Shown here: piece after piece, positions 10,302 to 20,803 of the stretch | Numbering within the stretch: the first letter of the stretch is position 1 | Layout: each line of letters starts with the position of its first letter | DNA from: Noviherbaspirillum malthae | GTDB lineage: Bacteria; Pseudomonadota; Gammaproteobacteria; Burkholderiales; Burkholderiaceae_D | DNA: 64,000 bases | NCBI RefSeq assembly: GCF_015352985.1 | Contig: NZ_JACYXF010000001.1 | Span: 62,001-126,000 of the forward strand | Direction: 5' to 3' | The notes under the pieces: generated by a model | Databases searched by the model: none | What the model was told of the DNA's origin: nothing | Seen by the model: the letters and a program-made list of their open reading frames with translations, nothing else | Made by a program: the position numbers and the translations under genes

Positions 10302-10344
10302 AAAAAACGAGGGCAGCGCCGGCGACGAGGGCGGATCAGCCCTC
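10302..10344 (-). terminator. Intrinsic terminator of the xerC transcript
   Basis: Reading along the minus strand, the end of xerC runs into GAGGGC-TGATCC-GCCCTC, a second GCCCTC copy and then a run of six T followed by another T-rich stretch. The hairpin overlaps the xerC stop codon. Confidence 0.55.
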
Positions 10345-11304
10345 CGATTCGGTCTTTTTCCTGGCGCGGGGATGGGCTGCATCATAGACCGCGGCAAGGC
10401 GCTGGAAATCGAGCGAAGTATAGACCTGGGTGGCGGCGATCGAGGCATGGCCCAGCATTTCCTGCACGGCCCGCAGGTCGCCGGACGATTGCAGCACATG
10501 CGAGGCAAATGAATGGCGCAGCACATGCGGATGGACATTGGCCGGAATGCCGAGCGCCTGCGCATGCTTCTTCAGCCGCGCATGCACGATGCTCGGCGTC
10601 ACCCGCTTGCCGCGCTCGGTCAGGAACAGCGGATGCGGGTCCAGCTTCACGAGGGTTTCGCGAACGGCGACCCAGGCGCGCAAGGCTTCCAGCGCCGGCT
10701 TGCCGATGGGCACCTTGCGCTGCTTGCTGCCCTTGCCGGTCACGTTGACTTCGGCTTCGGCGAAGTCGATCCAGCCGGCGGACTGGTAATCGCCTTCGCG
10801 CACATAGCGCAGATCGAGGGAAGTCAGTTCCGAGACCCGCAGGCCGCTGGAATACAGCAGTTCGAACATCGCGCGGTTGCACAGCTGGCCGGGCGCTTGC
10901 GCATCCCGCCCCGGCGTGCTCTCGGCCACCACGCGGATCGCGTCGTCGGCCGACAGGGCTTTGGGCAGCGGCTTGCTGCGCTTGGGCGCCTTGACGCCGT
11001 CGACCGGATTGGCCGGCAGCGGCTCCTGGTCCGACAGCCATTCGAAGAAGCCGCGCCATGCGGAGAGCTTGCGCGCAATGGTGCGCGGGTTCAGCCCCTG
11101 GGCATGCAGCTGGGAAGCGAACTTGCGAATATGGAAATGCCCGACTTCCAGCATCGGCGGCGCGCCGGGCAGCTTGTCGACCATCTCGGCCAGCACCAGC
11201 AGGTCATGCCGGTAGCTGGTCACGGTATGCAGCGCCAGCTTGCGCTGCTTTTCCAGGTGATCGAGATAGGCGGCGAGGCGAGCCCGGTTGGTCTCGGAAT
11301 TCAC
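10336..11304 (-). CDS. xerC: XerC, site-specific tyrosine recombinase for dimer resolution
   Basis: 322 residues from a GTG at 11304 (NSETNRARLAAYLDHLEKQR); the nearest ATG upstream (11373) would overlap DUF484 by 41 bp. N-terminal SAM-like core-binding domain, then the catalytic domain: Arg in SSGLRVSELTSLD, Lys near VTGKGSKQRKVP, HVLRHSFASHVL (HxxR) and the Tyr nucleophile in ATQVYTSLDFQRL. XerC acts with XerD at dif. Fourth gene of the conserved lpxL-lpxL-dapF-DUF484-xerC run. XerC rather than XerD is chosen from this dapF/DUF484 context. Confidence 0.92.
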   Translation of the reverse strand: MNSETNRARLAAYLDHLEKQRKLALHTVTSYRHDLLVLAEMVDKLPGAPPMLEVGHFHIRKFASQLHAQGLNPRTIARKLSAWRGFFEWLSDQEPLPANPVDGVKAPKRSKPLPKALSADDAIRVVAESTPGRDAQAPGQLCNRAMFELLYSSGLRVSELTSLDLRYVREGDYQSAGWIDFAEAEVNVTGKGSKQRKVPIGKPALEALRAWVAVRETLVKLDPHPLFLTERGKRVTPSIVHARLKKHAQALGIPANVHPHVLRHSFASHVLQSSGDLRAVQEMLGHASIAATQVYTSLDFQRLAAVYDAAHPRARKKTESEG

Positions 11305-11332
11305 GGTCCGTGGTCGTTCGTGGCGTAAGTTG

Positions 11333-12001
11333 TCAGTCGAGCAGGCAGGCCATCGCGGCGCTGCCGATTTCACCGATCTTGGACAGGTAGTCGGTCGCCA
11401 TCTCGGCGGTGAAGCGCTGCGGATCGGCCGAGCCGAGCACCAGCAGGCCGAAGGCTTCCGGCGCGCCGCCGACGCGCAGCGGCAGCATGGCGATCGACTG
11501 CACCGAAGCAGGGTCTTCCAGCCAGGAAGCCGCCTCGAAGTCCTGGTTGGCGCCGCAATAGGGCGCGGTCAGGCCGTTGCAGAAAATCTTGGCGTCTTCC
11601 GACACCTCGGCCGCGAACCAGGTGTGGGCATATTCCTCGGCTACGCCCCAGATGCGCAGCGTCGCCTGCGGCACCGAGAAGATGCTCTGCAGGCCGGTCA
11701 CCAGGGTATGCGGCATGTCGACGTCGTTGCGCGCCAGCAGCAGCGAGCGGGTCCATTGCAGGAATTTCTGCGTGATGGCGTCGTTTTCCTCGGCGATGCG
11801 CAGCAATTCCGACAGGCGCAGTTCATGCACCTTGATCTTTTCGCGCAGCACTTCCATCTGGCGCTCCTGCAGCGATACCGCGCGGCCGGCCAGCGGACTG
11901 GTGAGCTTGACGCGGGACAGAAGCTCACTGTGCTCTTCGAAGAAATGCGGATTGTCGGACAGGAAATTGGCGACGGCGTTGGAATCCAGTTCGTAAGTCA
12001 T
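11333..12001 (-). CDS. DUF484 family protein (GAF-like)
   Basis: 222 residues from MTYELDSNAV; an ATG ten codons earlier (12031) is also possible and neither has a good ribosome site. N-terminal helices with FLSDNPHFFEEHSELL, a coiled-coil segment around SLQERQMEVLREKIKVHELRL, then a GAF-like domain ending in FTAEMATDYLSKIGEIGSAA. DUF484 genes (E. coli yigA) sit between dapF and xerC in many proteobacteria, as here. Its function is not established. Confidence 0.82.
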   Translation of the reverse strand: MTYELDSNAVANFLSDNPHFFEEHSELLSRVKLTSPLAGRAVSLQERQMEVLREKIKVHELRLSELLRIAEENDAITQKFLQWTRSLLLARNDVDMPHTLVTGLQSIFSVPQATLRIWGVAEEYAHTWFAAEVSEDAKIFCNGLTAPYCGANQDFEAASWLEDPASVQSIAMLPLRVGGAPEAFGLLVLGSADPQRFTAEMATDYLSKIGEIGSAAMACLLD

Positions 12002-12157
12002 AGGAGGGAAATTCTGTGATGGTCGCAGCATTCAACAGCCGGGTATGGTTGCAACAGCTGCATGCCGGCCAAAGATCGAGCCGTGATTTTACCCGACAAC
12101 CCGCCGGAAAATGCACCGCCGGCAGGCGGCGATCCAGTGCTCCGGCGGCCGGCCATG

Positions 12158-13009
12158 TCAGATTTCTATTTCGCCTTCGAATACGGTGACGGCCGGGCCG
12201 GTCATCATCACCGGCTTGCCTTCGCCCTGCCAGGCGATCGACAGGTCGCCGCCGCGGGTCGCCACCTTGACCGGCGAGTCGAGCAGGCCGCGCCGGATGC
12301 CCGAGACGACGGCCGCGCAGGCGCCGGTGCCGCAGGCCAGGGTTTCGCCGGCGCCGCGTTCGAAGACGCGCAGCTTGACTGAATGGCGGTCGAGAATCTG
12401 CATGAAGCCGGCATTGACGCGTTTCGGAAAGCGGGCGTGGCGTTCGATCACCGGGCCCTCCAGGTGCACCGGCGCCGTTTCGACATCCTCGACCACCTGC
12501 ACCGCGTGCGGGTTGCCCATCGACGCGACCGAAATCCAGCGGGTCTCGCCGTCGACATCCAGCGGCCACATCAGGTCCTGGTGCATCTGCCTGCCCTGCA
12601 GGCCGTTCGCATCGAAGGGCACGCGTTCCGGTTCGAGGATGGGCGCGCCCATGTCGACCGTGATGCCGCCGTCGGCTTCCAGCGTCGGCTCGATGATGCC
12701 CGACATGGTTTCCACCCTGATCGCCTGCTTTTCCGTCAATCCCTTTTCGGTGACGAAGCGGACGAAGGCGCGCGCGCCATTGCCGCACTGTTCCACTTCG
12801 CCGCCGTCGGCGTTGTAGATCCGGTAACGGAAGTCCACGCCGGGCGACTGCGTTCTTTCGACCACCAGCATCTGGTCCGCGCCGACGCCGAAGCGGCGGT
12901 CGGCCAGCGCCTTCCATTGCTCGGGGCTGAAGTCGATCTGCTGGCTGATGGCATCGATCACGACGAAGTCGTTGCCGGCGCCGTGCATTTTGGTGAATTT
13001 GAGTTTCAT
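12158..13009 (-). CDS. dapF: DapF, diaminopimelate epimerase
   Basis: Converts LL- to meso-diaminopimelate for lysine and peptidoglycan synthesis. 283 residues, family length. Begins [19 protein letters not shown], the family signature. The two catalytic cysteines are in [10 protein letters not shown] and LACGTGACA. The 38-bp gap to the acyltransferase gene upstream and the following DUF484 and xerC genes suggest one operon for envelope and chromosome maintenance. Confidence 0.96.
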   Translation of the reverse strand: MKLKFTKMHGAGNDFVVIDAISQQIDFSPEQWKALADRRFGVGADQMLVVERTQSPGVDFRYRIYNADGGEVEQCGNGARAFVRFVTEKGLTEKQAIRVETMSGIIEPTLEADGGITVDMGAPILEPERVPFDANGLQGRQMHQDLMWPLDVDGETRWISVASMGNPHAVQVVEDVETAPVHLEGPVIERHARFPKRVNAGFMQILDRHSVKLRVFERGAGETLACGTGACAAVVSGIRRGLLDSPVKVATRGGDLSIAWQGEGKPVMMTGPAVTVFEGEIEI

Positions 13010-13047
13010 GGCTTCGATTATAGACAGGCGTTCATGCGTTCACATGT

Positions 13048-13953
13048 TCATGATTCCAGCGGCATCTCGTCCGGACTGCCCTTGGCATACACGCTAGGCA
13101 CGCCCGGCGGCCGGGTCTTGAAGCGCTTGTGCGCCCAGAAGTATTCCGACGGCGCTTCCAGGATGCGCTCTTCGATGAAGGCATTCATGCGCCGCGTCGC
13201 CTCGACCATGTCGCCGCCGGGATAGTTTTCCCAGGCCGGGTAGAACTTGACTTTCCAGCCTTGGTAGTTCGGCAGGTAGGTGGCGATCACCGGAATCACC
13301 TTCGCGCCGGTCGCCGCCGCGATGCGCGCAGGGGCGGTCAGGGTGGCGGCGGGAATGCCGAAGAAGGGCACGAATTCCGCATCCTTTTCGCCGAAATCCA
13401 TGTCCGGCAGCATGAAAAAGGGCATGCCCTGGCGCAGCGCGCGGATGATGGGCTTGACGCCTTCGCCGCGGGAAAACAGCTTGATGTCGGCATTGAAGCG
13501 GGTGCGGCCCTTGCGCAGGGCCTGGTCGAACACTTCATTCTGCTGCCGCGTATAGATCGAGCAGGCGGTCGGGCCTTCCATCATCACGGAGAGTCCGGCC
13601 ACGTCGAGGCAGACGAAGTGCGGGCAGAGCAGGATGGTCGGGCCCGATGTCATTTCGGCCACCGGCATGGACGGTTCGACCACGATCAGGCGCTCCAGGC
13701 GCTGGCGCGGCGCCCACCACAGCAGCGCGCGTTCCAGCACGCTGCGCGCATAGTTCTGGAAATGCCGGCGCGCGATCGACCGTCTTTCCGCCTCCGACAG
13801 CTGCGGCATGCAGAGACGCAGATTGGTCAGGGTGATGTCCCGGCGCGGCTTCATGATCAAAAACAGCAGGCTGCCGACCGCTTCTCCGAGGCGGCCGAGC
13901 ACGGGCAGCGGCAGCCAGTGCAGCAGCCACATCAATCCAAGCAAAAGTTTCAT
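13048..13953 (-). CDS. LpxL/HtrB-type lipid A acyltransferase (second copy)
   Basis: 301 residues starting MKLLLGLMWLLHWLPLPVLG, an N-terminal membrane anchor typical of late lipid A acyltransferases. The catalytic HX4D motif is in CPHFVCLDVAG; RQGMPFFMLPDMDFG and YFWAHKRFKTRPPG match the family. It transfers a secondary acyl chain to lipid A at the inner membrane. Its ATG overlaps the stop of the upstream paralogue by one base (TGATG), so translation is coupled. Which acyl chain each copy adds cannot be told from the sequence. Confidence 0.88.
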   Translation of the reverse strand: MKLLLGLMWLLHWLPLPVLGRLGEAVGSLLFLIMKPRRDITLTNLRLCMPQLSEAERRSIARRHFQNYARSVLERALLWWAPRQRLERLIVVEPSMPVAEMTSGPTILLCPHFVCLDVAGLSVMMEGPTACSIYTRQQNEVFDQALRKGRTRFNADIKLFSRGEGVKPIIRALRQGMPFFMLPDMDFGEKDAEFVPFFGIPAATLTAPARIAAATGAKVIPVIATYLPNYQGWKVKFYPAWENYPGGDMVEATRRMNAFIEERILEAPSEYFWAHKRFKTRPPGVPSVYAKGSPDEMPLES

Positions 13954-14804
13954 CAAGCGGTTTCCTGCAGGTCGGGCGCTGGAACGCCGGGCGGTACCTT
14001 GTACCGGTTGTAGCTCCAGAAATATTGGGAAGGACAGCGCGCAATCAGTTGCTCCATCGCGGCGTTGATTGCGCGCGCATGCTGTTCGGGCGTCTCGCCG
14101 AGCGTCTGGTCGAAGGGCACGAAGCGCATCACGAAGCCGGCGCCGCGCGGCAGGCGCTCCGCATAGGTCAGGATGATGGGCGCGCCGGACATCTGGTGCA
14201 GCTTGCCGGGCAGCGTCATGGTATAGGCGGGCCGTCCGAAGAAGCGGGCCCACACGCCTTCGCCGTTCTGCGGCACCTGGTCGGGCAGCACGCCGACCGG
14301 CTGGCACTGCCGCAGCGCCTTGAGCAGCATGCGCACGCCCGACAGGTTGGCCGGCGCCAGGCGCAGGTCGCCGCGCGCCCGCGCGCCCTCGATCAGCGGC
14401 TTGAGCGCTTCCTTCTTCGGCGGACGATACAGCACCGTCAGAGGTGTCTTGGTTGCAACAATTTGCGCAGTGATTTCGAAGCAGCCGAGATGCGGGGTCA
14501 GGAACACGACGCCCTTGCCGGCATCGAACGCCGCCTGCACCAGTTCCCAATTCTCGATGCGCGTGCTGGCGACGACTTTTTCCTGGGGCGCGCACCAGAT
14601 GAAGGGCAGCTCGAATATATTCTTCCCGGCTTCACACACCGCCGCCGACAGGTGCGAGCCGAAACCGGCCGTCTCGATGTTGCTTTTCAATCTGCGGCGA
14701 TAGGAAGGGGAAACCAGGTACACCAGCCAGCCGATCGCTGCGCCGATGGCATGCAGAACGGGCAGCGGCAGCCTGGAAAGCAGGCGGAAGAGGGTGACAA
14801 GCAT
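13953..14804 (-). CDS. LpxL/HtrB-type lipid A acyltransferase (first copy)
   Basis: 283 residues: N-terminal hydrophobic anchor (about 1-32), HX4E motif in TPHLGCFEIT, QPVGVLPDQVPQNGEG and FWSYNRYKVPPG. Paralogue of the next gene, with which it shares the architecture but only moderate identity. First gene of the minus-strand acyltransferase-acyltransferase-dapF-DUF484-xerC group; it starts divergently from metK across a 241-bp intergenic region. Confidence 0.88.
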   Translation of the reverse strand: MLVTLFRLLSRLPLPVLHAIGAAIGWLVYLVSPSYRRRLKSNIETAGFGSHLSAAVCEAGKNIFELPFIWCAPQEKVVASTRIENWELVQAAFDAGKGVVFLTPHLGCFEITAQIVATKTPLTVLYRPPKKEALKPLIEGARARGDLRLAPANLSGVRMLLKALRQCQPVGVLPDQVPQNGEGVWARFFGRPAYTMTLPGKLHQMSGAPIILTYAERLPRGAGFVMRFVPFDQTLGETPEQHARAINAAMEQLIARCPSQYFWSYNRYKVPPGVPAPDLQETA

Positions 14805-14824
14805 TAAATGTGGCGCGAGAAAAT

Positions 14825-14859
14825 TTGTGATTTTTTTCCAGACGCGTAAAATATCACAA
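14825..14859. promoter_or_regulatory. Inverted repeat in the lpxL/metK divergent promoter region
   Basis: TTGTGAT and ATCACAA arms (7 bp, perfect) with an AT-rich 21-nt spacer containing a TTTTTTT run and GTAAAATAT. It lies 21 bp upstream of the first acyltransferase start. Could be an operator or promoter element; no regulator can be named. Confidence 0.35.
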
Positions 14860-14930
14860 CGCTGTACTGTTCATTCCGTGCCAAATGTGCCGATTGTTTT
14901 CTTTTGGGAACAATTCTGATGTCAGTCAGC

Positions 14931-15010
14931 GCCGCCGAGTTAATAGACAACTTGCGAGGCGGCCTAAAAATTTCGCTAAAGCGTCGCAGGCTCAATGGTT
15001 TGGCCGCGAC
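14931..15010 (+). promoter_or_regulatory. Structured metK leader (unassigned)
   Basis: Two successive potential hairpins: GCCGCC (14931-14936) with GGCGGC (14958-14963), closing an inner AGTT/AACT pair; and GTCGC-A-GGC (14983-14991) with GCC-GCGAC (15003-15010). Between them lies CTAAAAATTTCGCTAAAGCG. The leader ends about 36 nt before the metK ATG. I cannot match it with confidence to a known SAM riboswitch class; it may still be a cis-regulatory RNA. Confidence 0.35.
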
Positions 15011-15045
15011 ATGGTCGAATGCAATTACTACATAGGGAGCCTGCG

Positions 15046-16209
<1,164 letters not shown>

Positions 16210-16230
16210 GGCGCAAGGGCATCGCTCTTC

Positions 16231-17202
16231 ATGCAGCAGAGCCGTGTCCGCTTGCCTGTCCTGCAATGCATGCAGGCGGCCGTTGCGCTGGCCTTGCTTG
16301 GCGCCGCCGCGGCATGCCTGCCGGCGCATGCCAGGACCGAGCCTGGCCACAAGACCTTGTCCCCTGCCGCCAGGCAGGACTGGTGCGAGAAAGTCACCCC
16401 GCGCCTGCCCGGCGTCAGCGTTGCTGATTGCGGGGCAAGTGCGCTGCAGCCCACCGGGGCTGCGTCGCGCAAGGGCGTTCCCATTCTCATGCGCACCGTT
16501 CCGGCGAAAACCAGGCCTGCCGAAGCCAAGCGCGTGCTGCTCCTAGGCGGCATCCACGGCGACGAGCTGACGGCTTCCGCCATTGTCTTCCAGTGGATGA
16601 AGTGGCTGTCCATGCCGGAGGCGCAGGCGATGCACTGGCATGTGGTGCCGCTCATGAATCCCGACGGACTGCTGGCGGCCAAGCCGCAGCGGGTCAATGC
16701 CAACGGCGTCGATCTCAACCGCAATTTCCCGACGCCGGGCTGGGAAAAGGATGCCAGGCATTACTGGATGAAAACCACCGGCAGCGATCCGCGCCGCTTT
16801 CCCGGCCAGTCGCCGCTGTCTGAACCGGAAACGCGCTGGCTCGACGAGGAAATGGAACGCTTCCGCCCGGATGTCATCATTTCCGTGCACGCGCCGTTCG
16901 GCGTGCTTGATCTCGACGGCCCCGCCAAGGCCCCGCGCAGCTTCGGGCGCCTCTATTTCAACCGCGTCGGCGTGTATCCCGGTTCGCTGGGCAACTACGG
17001 CGGCATGCACAAGAACGTGCCGGTCATCACCATCGAACTGCCCAATGCGCTGGCCATGCCCAAGCCGGACGAGGCGCGCCGCATCTGGACCGACATGCTG
17101 GCATGGATAGGACGCAGCGTGCCGTCGCAGAAGGCTGGGGCCGGCACCGGCACTGTTGCCAAAGGCCAGCAGGGTTCGCACAAGGCGCTCGTCGAGCATT
17201 AA
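16231..17202 (+). CDS. M14-family zinc carboxypeptidase, MpaA-like (probable murein peptide amidase)
   Basis: 323 residues with a hydrophobic N-terminus (about 10-34) that looks like a signal peptide ending near PAHA. Zinc ligands in GGIHGDE (HxxE) and in IISVHAPFG; substrate-site motif [13 protein letters not shown] (the NR of M14 peptidases); catalytic Glu in [10 protein letters not shown]. coli MpaA cleaves the Glu-DAP bond of murein tripeptide but is cytoplasmic; the signal peptide suggests a periplasmic role here. It lies between metK and ahcY, 21 bp after metK, with no obvious functional link to SAM. Confidence 0.75.
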   Translation: MQQSRVRLPVLQCMQAAVALALLGAAAACLPAHARTEPGHKTLSPAARQDWCEKVTPRLPGVSVADCGASALQPTGAASRKGVPILMRTVPAKTRPAEAKRVLLLGGIHGDELTASAIVFQWMKWLSMPEAQAMHWHVVPLMNPDGLLAAKPQRVNANGVDLNRNFPTPGWEKDARHYWMKTTGSDPRRFPGQSPLSEPETRWLDEEMERFRPDVIISVHAPFGVLDLDGPAKAPRSFGRLYFNRVGVYPGSLGNYGGMHKNVPVITIELPNALAMPKPDEARRIWTDMLAWIGRSVPSQKAGAGTGTVAKGQQGSHKALVEH

Positions 17203-17255
17203 AAAATCAGAGTGTTTTCCTTCGTCCGCCGAGGCTCATGCGCCGGCTGCTGAGG

Positions 17256-17261
17256 TATAAT
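17256..17261 (+). promoter_or_regulatory. -10 box of the ahcY promoter
   Basis: TATAAT eight bases before the first base-paired element of the SAH riboswitch, which puts the transcription start at the riboswitch 5' end. No good -35 hexamer is visible at the expected distance. Confidence 0.55.
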
Positions 17262-17268
17262 CCCGGCT

Positions 17269-17340
17269 CCAAGGAGCGTTGCAGCATGGTGCCTCCGGCA
17301 TCGTGTCAGGCTTGGATATCTTTTTCGCAACGGCGCTCAC
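17269..17340 (+). ncRNA. S-adenosylhomocysteine (SAH) riboswitch
   Basis: The leader of ahcY contains the sequence hallmarks of the SAH riboswitch. CCAAGGAGCGTTGC (17269-17282) and GCAACGGCGCTC (17327-17338) form the main stem through GAGCG/CGCTC and TTGC/GCAA. CCAAG (17269-17273) can pair with CTTGG (17311-17315), forming the pseudoknot arm. Class known from beta- and gammaproteobacterial ahcY/metF/metH operons, where SAH binding turns expression on. The ribosome site (AGGAAAGGAGGG, 17362-17373) lies about 20 nt downstream, so control of translation or of antitermination fits. Confidence 0.9.
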
Positions 17341-17378
17341 GTTACTTTTTTCTATCTTCAACAGGAAAGGAGGGCGTG

Positions 17379-18800
<1,422 letters not shown>

Positions 18801-18883
18801 GAAACGAGTCCGGCGCCTTTTTGCCTGAGGGCAGAGCCGCCGCTCCGCCGCGTTCCCTGCATTGCCGGCAAGAGGAGGTCGAC

Positions 18884-19225
18884 ATGCGTTTGCTGCTTAC
18901 CTGGCTGATCAACGCCGCGGCGTTGTTCATCGTGCCCTATCTGATGAAGACGGTCTACGTCGAGAATTTCGTGGTTGCGCTGATCGCGGCGCTGGTGCTC
19001 GGCCTGGTCAATGTGCTGATCAAGCCCATCCTGGTGCTGCTGACGCTGCCCGTCACGATACTGACGCTCGGCCTGTTCATCTTCGTCGTCAACGGCGTGA
19101 TGTTCTGGATCGTCGCCAACTTCGTCAGCGGCTTCTATGTCGCCGGCTTCTGGTCGGCGATTGCGGGAGCGCTGCTGTACAGCCTGATCTCGTGGGCACT
19201 CTCCGCCTTACTGCTTAAAAAATGA
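18884..19225 (+). CDS. Small four-helix membrane protein (phage holin 4 / DUF360 family)
   Basis: 113 residues, almost entirely hydrophobic, with four predicted membrane helices (about 3-22, 26-50, 54-78, 85-108). MRLLLTWLINAAALFIVPYL and the GLVNVLIKPILVLLTLPV segment match PF04020-type proteins, which are widespread chromosomal membrane proteins despite the holin name. Start chosen at 18884 with AAGAGGAGG upstream. Its stop overlaps the metF start (ATGA), so the two are translationally coupled; this ahcY-holin-metF order occurs in other Burkholderiales. Confidence 0.85.
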   Translation: MRLLLTWLINAAALFIVPYLMKTVYVENFVVALIAALVLGLVNVLIKPILVLLTLPVTILTLGLFIFVVNGVMFWIVANFVSGFYVAGFWSAIAGALLYSLISWALSALLLKK

Positions 19226-20061
19226 CACAAAAGAATTTCAGCATCGAGTTTTTCCCGCCGAAGACGCCGGAAGGCGCGGAGAAACTGCGCGCCGCGCGCG
19301 CCAAGCTGGCCGAGCTGCGGCCCAAGTATTTTTCGGTGACCTTCGGCGCCGGCGGATCGACCCAGAAGGGCACGCTCGAAACCGTGATCGAGATCCAGCG
19401 CGAAGGCCATGAAGCAGCGCCGCACCTGTCCTGCATCGGCAGTTCGCGCGAGAACCTGCGCGCCATTCTCGGCGAGTACAAGGCCAACGGCATCCGCCGC
19501 CTGGTGGCATTGCGCGGTGATATGCCGAGCGGCTATGGCGGCGCCGGAGAATTCCGTTATGCCAACGAACTGGTGGAGTTCATCCGCGCCGAGACCGGCG
19601 ACTGGTTCCATATCGAAGTCGCGGCCTATCCGGAAATGCATCCGCAGGCGAAGTCGCCGCAGGACGACATCCAGAGCTTTGCCCGCAAGGTGAAGGCGGG
19701 GGCCAATGCGGCCATCACCCAGTATTTCTACAATGCCGATGCCTATTTCCGCTTCGTCGATGAAGCGCGCAAGGCAGGGGTCGACGTGCCCATCGTCGCC
19801 GGCATCATGCCGATCACGAATTACTCGCAGCTGATGCGCTTCTCGGACATGTGCGGCGCCGAGATTCCGCGCTGGATCCGCCTGAAGCTGGCCAGTTACG
19901 GCGACGATACGGAATCGATCAAGGCCTTCGGTCTCGATGTCGTGACCGGCCTGTGCGAAAGGCTGCTGGAGGGCGGCGTGCCCGGCATGCATTTCTATTC
20001 GCTCAACCAGGCGGCCACGACCACGGCACTGTGGAAGCGGCTCGACCTGTCGAATCGTTAA
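19222..20061 (+). CDS. metF: MetF, 5,10-methylenetetrahydrofolate reductase
   Basis: FAD enzyme giving 5-methyl-THF for homocysteine remethylation. 279 residues. N-terminal FSIEFFPPKTPEG with the catalytic Glu, FSVTFGAGGST, PHLSCIG, RLVALRGDMP, ITQYFYNADAY and PGMHFYSLN are family signatures. Its start overlaps the small membrane protein gene by 4 bp, so it lies in the riboswitch-controlled ahcY transcript, which completes the recycling of SAH to methionine. Confidence 0.96.
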   Translation: MTQKNFSIEFFPPKTPEGAEKLRAARAKLAELRPKYFSVTFGAGGSTQKGTLETVIEIQREGHEAAPHLSCIGSSRENLRAILGEYKANGIRRLVALRGDMPSGYGGAGEFRYANELVEFIRAETGDWFHIEVAAYPEMHPQAKSPQDDIQSFARKVKAGANAAITQYFYNADAYFRFVDEARKAGVDVPIVAGIMPITNYSQLMRFSDMCGAEIPRWIRLKLASYGDDTESIKAFGLDVVTGLCERLLEGGVPGMHFYSLNQAATTTALWKRLDLSNR

Positions 20062-20086
20062 TGCATTAAAGGCCATAAAGACATGA

Positions 20087-20121
20087 CATGGCGGCTGCTA
20101 TGAGCTCAGGCAGCCGCCATG
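20087..20121. terminator. Bidirectional hairpin between convergent metF and 5-FCL genes
   Basis: Perfect 12-bp stem CATGGCGGCTGC / GCAGCCGCCATG with an 11-nt loop in the 63-bp gap between convergent genes. T-runs are weak on both sides, but position and stem strength fit a shared transcription end. Confidence 0.6.
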
Positions 20122-20124
20122 AAG

Positions 20125-20679
20125 TCAAAACTCCATGGATTCGGTGATCACCCGATCCAGCGCAATGTCGAATGCATCCGCTTCGAATGCAGTCAGCGAC
20201 GACGCATACGCAACACCCACCGTAACGGGGCGCGGCAACTGCGCCAGCGTGCGGTCATAGAACCCCCCGCCATATCCCAGCCGGAAGCGCTGTTCATTGA
20301 ATCCCACGCAAGGCACCAGCACCGCATCGGGACGGACTTCGATGTCGCTCGCGGGAATGCCGATGCCGTATTGATCCTTTTGCATCGCATCGCCCGGCGC
20401 CCATGCAATGAAGCGCAGCGGCGCATCCTTGCGCGTCACCACAGGCAAGGCCAGCTTCATGCCGTCTGCGGAAAGTTTTTCATATACGTTTCGCAAGTCC
20501 GGCTCGCCGCGTATCGGCCAGTACACGCCCAATACCCGGAAAGGATGGTCAACGCACCAGGCTTTCAGACGTTCTCCGATGCGACTGTCCATTTCGCGCC
20601 GAACTTCGGCAGGCATTGCTTGTCTGTTGGCAAGCAATGCCTGCCGAAGTTCGGATTTGGTTGAAATGGCATTCGGCAT
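20125..20679 (-). CDS. 5-formyltetrahydrofolate cyclo-ligase
   Basis: ATP-dependent conversion of 5-formyl-THF to 5,10-methenyl-THF, feeding the folate pool that MetF uses. 184 residues. N-terminal ELRQALLANRQAMPAEVRRE, then PIRGEPDLR, DAVLVPCVGFNEQRFRLGYGGGFYDR (the family ATP/folate motif). The codons for residues about 9-26 contain a perfect 24-bp inverted repeat (see the repeat at 20599-20654). Convergent with metF and divergent from slt. Confidence 0.92.
   Translation of the reverse strand: MPNAISTKSELRQALLANRQAMPAEVRREMDSRIGERLKAWCVDHPFRVLGVYWPIRGEPDLRNVYEKLSADGMKLALPVVTRKDAPLRFIAWAPGDAMQKDQYGIGIPASDIEVRPDAVLVPCVGFNEQRFRLGYGGGFYDRTLAQLPRPVTVGVAYASSLTAFEADAFDIALDRVITESMEF
20599..20654. 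repeat. 24-bp perfect inverted repeat inside the 5-FCL coding start
   Basis: Left arm 20599-20622 and right arm 20631-20654 are exact reverse complements, with an 8-nt loop TCTGTTGG (plus strand). It begins about 25 nt inside the minus-strand 5-FCL gene, so the mRNA should form a very stable hairpin early in the reading frame. The encoded residues (LRQALLANRQAMPAEVR) are family-typical, so it is not obviously an inserted element. Confidence 0.85.
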
Positions 20680-20704
20680 GGCGTGGTCGATTGGTCGTGA
20701 TTGC

Positions 20705-20725
20705 GCATGCTATTCTAGAGCATGC
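20705..20725. promoter_or_regulatory. Palindrome between divergent 5-FCL and slt genes
   Basis: GCATGCT and AGCATGC (7-bp arms, perfect) separated by ATTCTAG. It lies 26 bp upstream of 5-FCL and 79 bp upstream of slt; candidate operator, regulator unknown. Confidence 0.35.
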
Positions 20726-20803
20726 CTTGCGCGCTCCCCCCTGGCTCCGGTTGCCGCGCACTCATGCGCGGATCGGATACGTATTTTTTGAAAGCGGTTT
20801 TTG

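Noticed and set aside
12045..12063. Third Zur-like site near GGTTGCAACAGCTGCATG
   Set aside because: The half-site spacing is 13 bp, not 15, and it lies between DUF484 and dapF, genes with no zinc link.
13048..14595. One 515-codon frame covering both acyltransferase genes
   Set aside because: Its first part reads through the upstream acyltransferase gene in the wrong frame; family similarity starts at 13953. Two genes with a TGATG overlap explain the region.
18884..19225. Prophage holin
   Set aside because: The family name is misleading; the gene is coupled to metF in a housekeeping operon with no phage genes near.
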